Below are positions 7,217-10,794 of a stretch of 10,794 nt of DNA, piece by piece. Made by a program: the position numbers and the translations under genes. Every line of letters begins with the position of its first letter. Within the stretch, counting starts at the first letter, position 1. The DNA lies in the NCBI GenBank assembly GCA_033720735.1, contig JAWWBX010000129.1, positions 1 to 10,794 of the forward strand. Reading direction: 5' to 3'. The stretch comes from B8-G4 sp033720735 (GTDB lineage: Bacteria; Bacteroidota; Bacteroidia; Chitinophagales; Saprospiraceae). The notes under the pieces are model-generated. The model ran no database searches. It was given only the letters and a program-made list of their open reading frames with translations, and had not been told where the DNA came from.

Positions 7217-7241
7217 CGCCACTTCACCAACTTCTCCTGAC

Positions 7242-8789
7242 GTGAGCATTCTGATCTTCCTGATCGTCTCGTATATCCTGCTGAGTATCAGCCTCTATCT
7301 CCTGTTTCCGAAGGCAGGCGTGGAAGCCTGGAAGGGCCTCGTGCCTGGGCTCAACTTCGTGGAATGGTGTAAACTGATCGGGCGCAAACCAGTGTACGCT
7401 CTGTGGTTGCTCTTTCCCATTGTCAACATCTTCATCTACTGTGGGATGGCAGTCGATATGGTACGGTCATTCCGTAAATATCAATTGAAGCACAGCGCTG
7501 CCGCAGTGATCTATGCGCCTGCCATCTTCACTTACCTGGCTTTGAGCAAGGACGAGGCGTATGATGGCCCGACCCTGATCAAGGAACAAGAATACAAAGA
7601 GATGTTGCGGCAGGCGCAGGAAGAGAGCCCGCGCAAGTACAAAAAGCTCGCAGCCAACAACCCATATCACAAGAGCCCGGCACGTGAATGGGTCGAGGCG
7701 ATCGTATTTGCGGTCTTTGCCGCGGCCTTTATCCGCATGTTCCTCATCGAGGCGTACAAGATCCCGACCCGGTCGATGGAGGGGTCATTGCTCGTCGGCG
7801 ACTTCCTTTTCTTAAGTCAGGCACACTACGGCATGCGTATGCCCATGACACCTCTGATGCTGCCGCTCCTTCACAACCGGATCCCGGTTATCGGTGGAGA
7901 ATCGTATCTGGAAAAACCGAGTCTGCCGTACAAACGTCTGCCGGCGCTGGAGTCGATTGACCACAACGAACCGATCGTATTCAACTGGCCGGTGGGAGAC
8001 AGCGTCTACCTGACCCCCCTGCGGTCATGGACGTACAACCAGGCCCAACGTGATCCTTTCGTGGCACAACAGGTACGCGGCCGCCCCCTGATCACCCGCC
8101 CGATTGACAAGAAGGATCATTATATCAAGCGCTGCATCGCCCTTCCCGGTGATACCCTGCAGATCATCGACCGGCAGGTTTATATCAACGGGGAGCCGGC
8201 GGTCAACCCCTCCAAGCTGCAATTCAAATACAGTGTCAGGTCAGACGTGCCCCTCAACCCGGAGCGCCTGCGGTCGATCGGGGTGGATCCCGATGACCAC
8301 CCACACCAGCATCCGCTGCTTTACTGGCTCGATGCCGAACAAGTCGAAAAGATCCGTGCCTTTGGCAACACCGAAGTGGAGGTGTTCCCCGATGATGAAC
8401 CCAGTATCAACATGTTTCCGCACGATCCGGAGCACTTTGCCTGGAGCAACGACAACTTCGGCCCCATCTGGATCCCGAAGAAAGGCGAGACTGTAACCTT
8501 GACTCCCGAGAACATCTCCCTGTACAAGCGGGTGATTGGCGTTTATGAAGGCAATGACCTCAAGACGCCGCCCGGCAAGATCATCATCAATGGTGAAGAG
8601 ACCACGAGCTACACCTTCAAGCAGGATTATTACTGGGCCATGGGAGACAACCGCCACAACTCTGAGGACAGCCGCGTCTGGGGCTTCGTACCCGAGGATC
8701 ATATCGTCGGTAAACCGCTCTTCATCTGGATGTCAGCCGAGAACGGCGTGCGGTGGAACCGCCTTTTCTCCTCGGCCATGAAAATGTAG
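7242..8789 (+). CDS. lepB: Signal peptidase I, long Bacteroidota form
   Basis: A 515-residue membrane serine protease that removes signal peptides from exported proteins. Residues 1-22 and about 51-73 are membrane segments in an extra N-terminal domain resembling DUF5684 (AGVEAWKGLVPGLNFVEWCK); a further hydrophobic stretch at about 86-101 may also be membrane-associated. The conventional anchor is at about 149-170. The catalytic domain has nucleophile Ser178 in IPTRSMEGSLLVGD, the general base Lys296 in YIKRCIALPGD, and box E at 467-491 (MGDNRHNSEDSRVWGFVPEDH). Between Lys296 and box E sits an insert of about 150 residues, giving far more than the about 324 residues of the E. coli enzyme; such inserts are typical of Bacteroidota. 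The GTG start gives a first residue directly ahead of a membrane segment and sits about 20 bases after the predicted transcription start. It probably heads an operon with the two genes that follow. Confidence 0.95.
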   Translation: MSILIFLIVSYILLSISLYLLFPKAGVEAWKGLVPGLNFVEWCKLIGRKPVYALWLLFPIVNIFIYCGMAVDMVRSFRKYQLKHSAAAVIYAPAIFTYLALSKDEAYDGPTLIKEQEYKEMLRQAQEESPRKYKKLAANNPYHKSPAREWVEAIVFAVFAAAFIRMFLIEAYKIPTRSMEGSLLVGDFLFLSQAHYGMRMPMTPLMLPLLHNRIPVIGGESYLEKPSLPYKRLPALESIDHNEPIVFNWPVGDSVYLTPLRSWTYNQAQRDPFVAQQVRGRPLITRPIDKKDHYIKRCIALPGDTLQIIDRQVYINGEPAVNPSKLQFKYSVRSDVPLNPERLRSIGVDPDDHPHQHPLLYWLDAEQVEKIRAFGNTEVEVFPDDEPSINMFPHDPEHFAWSNDNFGPIWIPKKGETVTLTPENISLYKRVIGVYEGNDLKTPPGKIIINGEETTSYTFKQDYYWAMGDNRHNSEDSRVWGFVPEDHIVGKPLFIWMSAENGVRWNRLFSSAMKM

Positions 8790-8812
8790 TGCCTTTTCAG
8801 TATTATGGATTG

Positions 8813-9736
8813 GTGAACGCCAACCGAGATAAGAGCCGGCGGACGCGCGCGCGCATCGCCATAGGCCTGATGGCCAGCCTGATCGTCTCGACCGCTGCGA
8901 TCGCCCAGGTCCCGGTCACTGACCTGTACCTTTTCCAGATGACGCGCGACGATACCAGCCGGTGGCATATTCATTCGCCCAGCTATCTGAGCGCTTTCAA
9001 CCCCGACGGCTATACCAATCAGCCGGAATTTGTGTCTGATACAATGCTGTTCGTTTCCGTGAGGAAAGCTGGTGACAAGCAGAATGACATCTACGCGCTC
9101 GACCTGGATGCGCTCAGTGTCACCCGGCTCACCAATACACCGGAGAATGAATTCTCTCCCCTGCTCCGCCCGGATGGTGCCACCTTTAGTTGTGTGCGTC
9201 AGGCAGCCGGCGAAGAGGTCGACCAACAAGTGTTCATTTATCCACTTGACCGGTCCGACAACGGATATTCTGCGTTGCCGGACCTCAGGACCGTAGGGTA
9301 TCACTGCTGGCTGGATGCGGATGCCGTGGCGTTGTTCCTCGTCGGAGACCCGGTGCAACTGGCACTGGCCAATGCACTGACCAATACACACCGTATCTAC
9401 CTCTCCGATATCGGTCGCTGCCTGCGGCGTACCGCAGACGGCAAGCTCGCTTACGTCCACAAATACAGCGACGCGTACTGGTATCTCAAGGTCCTTGATC
9501 CCGAAACCCGCCGGTCGGAGATCCTCACGGCTACCCTGCCAGGCCAGGAAGACTTTGCGATCGGGCCTGACGGGACGTATGTGATGGGAGCCGGCAGCAA
9601 GCTTTATACGTTCCATCCCGCCACCGACAGCACCTGGCGGGAGGTGTTCGACCTGGGGGTCTTTGGAGTTCAGCGCATCACCCGCCTGGCGGTGAATGAC
9701 AGCTGGCGCGTGGCCCTGGTCTCGGCACATGAGTAG
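8813..9736 (+). CDS. Secreted PD40/TolB-like beta-propeller protein
   Basis: A 307-residue exported protein from the GTG at 8813. The N-terminus has a basic stretch (RDKSRRTRAR), a hydrophobic core (IAIGLMASLIVSTAA) and an AIA-Q cleavage site after residue 31. An ATG at 8753 in the same frame exists, but it lies inside the signal peptidase gene and would put 20 odd residues before the signal, so GTG 8813, 23 bases after that gene's stop, is preferred; TTG 8810 is also possible. The mature part has PD40/WD40-like blades: NDIYALDLDALSVTRLTNTP at 91-110, the adjacent FSPLLRPDGATFSCVR, and weaker ones around 207-232 and 250-268. Propellers of this type usually bind proteins or glycans in the periplasm; here the function is unknown. 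It is too short and lacks the N-terminal domain for a true TolB. Its last eight bases overlap the next gene. Confidence 0.82.
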   Translation: MNANRDKSRRTRARIAIGLMASLIVSTAAIAQVPVTDLYLFQMTRDDTSRWHIHSPSYLSAFNPDGYTNQPEFVSDTMLFVSVRKAGDKQNDIYALDLDALSVTRLTNTPENEFSPLLRPDGATFSCVRQAAGEEVDQQVFIYPLDRSDNGYSALPDLRTVGYHCWLDADAVALFLVGDPVQLALANALTNTHRIYLSDIGRCLRRTADGKLAYVHKYSDAYWYLKVLDPETRRSEILTATLPGQEDFAIGPDGTYVMGAGSKLYTFHPATDSTWREVFDLGVFGVQRITRLAVNDSWRVALVSAHE

Positions 9737-10529
9737 GCCGATGCAGTCCTTTACCGATCAGACGGGTTATACGCTCCAACTGCGTCACCGACCGCAACGC
9801 ATTGTTTCACTGGTCCCCTCACAGACAGAACTCCTGTTTGACCTGGGTGTCGGTGAGCGAGTGGTCGGCGTGACCTTGTTTTGCATTCATCCCGCCGAAC
9901 CACTCAAAACAATCACCCGGGTTGGCGGTACCAAGAAGGTCAACATGCGGCGCCTCTTCGCATTGAAGCCTGACCTCATCATCGGCAACAAGGAAGAGAA
10001 CAGCAAGGAGCAGATCGAAACGCTCAGGAAGGCATGTCCGACCTGGATCAGTGACGTGCATACACTGGAAGACGCTCTCGCAATGATCCGGTCGGTTGGT
10101 GGACTGACTGGTGCGACAGCCCATGAGGAGATGGTCGCCGAGATCGGTCGGCGTTTTGCCCGGATGCGTGCTCCGGAACATCCCTTACGCACCGCCTATC
10201 TGATCTGGCAGGATCCGGTGATGGTTGCCGGCAGCCAGACGTTCATTGATGCCATGATGCACCACGCCGGACTGCAAAATATCTTCGGCCACCTGACGCG
10301 TTATCCCGAGATCACCATGGAAGCGCTGGCAGCAGCCCAACCCGAGGTGGTCATTTTGTCTTCTGAACCATTCAGTTTTGACGAAGCACATCGGCCGGTT
10401 TTTCAAGAGGCCTGCCCGATGGCGCGCGTGATCCTGGCCGATGCAACCTACTTCTCTTGGTACGGCAGCCGCTTGTTGCGAGCCCCCGCGTACTTTGACC
10501 ATCTGCTGACGTACCTTGAGATGCCTTAG
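9729..10529 (+). CDS. BtuF-like helical-backbone metal/cobalamin receptor without signal peptide
   Basis: A 266-residue protein of the class III periplasmic binding fold (Peripla_BP_2: two domains joined by a long helix), related to BtuF and siderophore receptors. Visible landmarks are QRIVSLVPSQTELLFDLG at 23-40, the HPAEPLKTITRVGGTKKVNM stretch at 54-73, the LFALKPDLIIGNKEEN segment at 76-91, and the second lobe containing TFIDAMMHHAGLQNIFG at 171-187 and PEVVILSSEPF at 205-215. Family members hand vitamin B12 or iron chelates to an ABC importer. Unusually, no signal peptide or lipobox precedes the domain in any in-frame start, so it appears cytosolic. ATG 9729 overlaps the propeller stop by eight bases (ATGAGTAG); ATG 9741 would give 262 residues. 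No permease or ATPase is in the window. Ligand and role are uncertain; the fold assignment is secure. Confidence 0.88.
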   Translation: MSRPMQSFTDQTGYTLQLRHRPQRIVSLVPSQTELLFDLGVGERVVGVTLFCIHPAEPLKTITRVGGTKKVNMRRLFALKPDLIIGNKEENSKEQIETLRKACPTWISDVHTLEDALAMIRSVGGLTGATAHEEMVAEIGRRFARMRAPEHPLRTAYLIWQDPVMVAGSQTFIDAMMHHAGLQNIFGHLTRYPEITMEALAAAQPEVVILSSEPFSFDEAHRPVFQEACPMARVILADATYFSWYGSRLLRAPAYFDHLLTYLEMP

Positions 10530-10583
10530 GCTGTTTGCACATCCAGATGGCTATTTTGTGCGTTAGTATCGTCAAGCGTTTCC

Positions 10584-10794
10584 ATGTATCAGGTCATTCT
10601 CATTTGGCTTTCGGTTCTACTGGCTTCAACCTCAGGTGTCGTACCCCGCGCATCATACATTGTCACAATCGCCCCCGCTCAACTGGATGCCTTCTTAGCG
10701 ACTGCGCAACAGCATGACCATGGGCACACCCTGACCTTGATCTATCAGACGCTTGATCTCTATCGCCTTGAGATGCGATCAACCGATGGCGCCA
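10584..10794 (+). CDS. Exported protein of unknown function, N-terminal fragment
   Basis: A frame opens at ATG 10584 and runs without a stop to the edge, giving 70 complete codons. It begins with a signal peptide: MYQVILIWLSVLLAS is hydrophobic, and a cleavage site is likely near VPRA-S at about residue 23. The mature part seen reads SYIVTIAPAQLDAFLAT and later a His-rich patch, QQHDHGHT at 42-49, then LIYQTLDLYRLEMRS. I do not recognise the family. The serine-protease propeptide-like phrase YIVTIAP is suggestive but too short to use. Strong signal peptide, plausible codon use and position 55 bases after the previous stop make a real gene likely. No Shine-Dalgarno sequence precedes it. Confidence 0.6.
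   Translation, partial: MYQVILIWLSVLLASTSGVVPRASYIVTIAPAQLDAFLATAQQHDHGHTLTLIYQTLDLYRLEMRSTDGA

Noticed and set aside
8699..9730. 343-codon minus-strand frame across the propeller gene
   Set aside because: Antisense to a gene with a good signal peptide and propeller motifs; high-GC antisense frames of this length are expected by codon bias.
10552..10558. TATTTTG ahead of the last gene as a promoter box
   Set aside because: Same one-base-short deviation from TAnnTTTG, and the upstream TTTG at 10534-10537 is too close.

Overview
The window reads as an ordinary chromosomal stretch of a Bacteroidota bacterium with moderately high GC, possibly from the Saprospiria/Lewinella side. That placement is inferred. 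It rests on a type I signal peptidase of the very long Bacteroidota form (515 aa with a large insert), a coiled-coil membrane protein of a type I associate with this phylum, a perfect TAnnTTTG promoter box (TATCTTTG, 7209-7216), almost no Shine-Dalgarno sequences, and two GTG starts. I see no phage, insertion sequence, CRISPR, tRNA or rRNA. No gene-free stretch exceeds 300 bases; the longest are 141-395 and 7025-7241.

Layout. Positions 1-140 (-) hold the N-terminus of an exported protein, probably an M28-type peptidase. A small lipoprotein (396-833, +) follows. A minus-strand pair comes next: a DEDDy 3'-5' exonuclease (1660-2421) followed after one base by ribulose-phosphate 3-epimerase rpe (978-1658). 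Plus-strand genes fill the rest: a membrane-anchored coiled-coil protein (2613-3587) four bases ahead of a PhzF-family protein (3592-4377); a VWA protein (4449-5546) overlapping by one base a MoxR/ChlI-like AAA+ ATPase (5546-7024); then after 217 bases a signal peptidase I (7242-8789), a secreted PD40/TolB-like propeller protein (8813-9736), a BtuF-like metal/cobalamin receptor without signal peptide (9729-10529), and the start of another exported protein (10584 to the edge).

How the genes work together. The clearest functional unit is the VWA-AAA+ pair, a MIDAS adaptor and its AAA+ motor, probably a chaperone-like remodelling machine; the ATPase carries Asn-Glu instead of Asp-Glu at Walker B. 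The signal peptidase, propeller and receptor genes are tightly packed and probably cotranscribed from the 7209 promoter. The other neighbours look like unrelated housekeeping genes.

The most unusual non-coding structure is between the ATPase and signal peptidase genes, where two degenerate short-period repeats lie close together (five 7-mers at 7029-7063, four 8-mers at 7118-7149). I found no clearly new defence or mobile system; the best leads are the ATPase pair, the signal-less receptor and the intergenic repeats.
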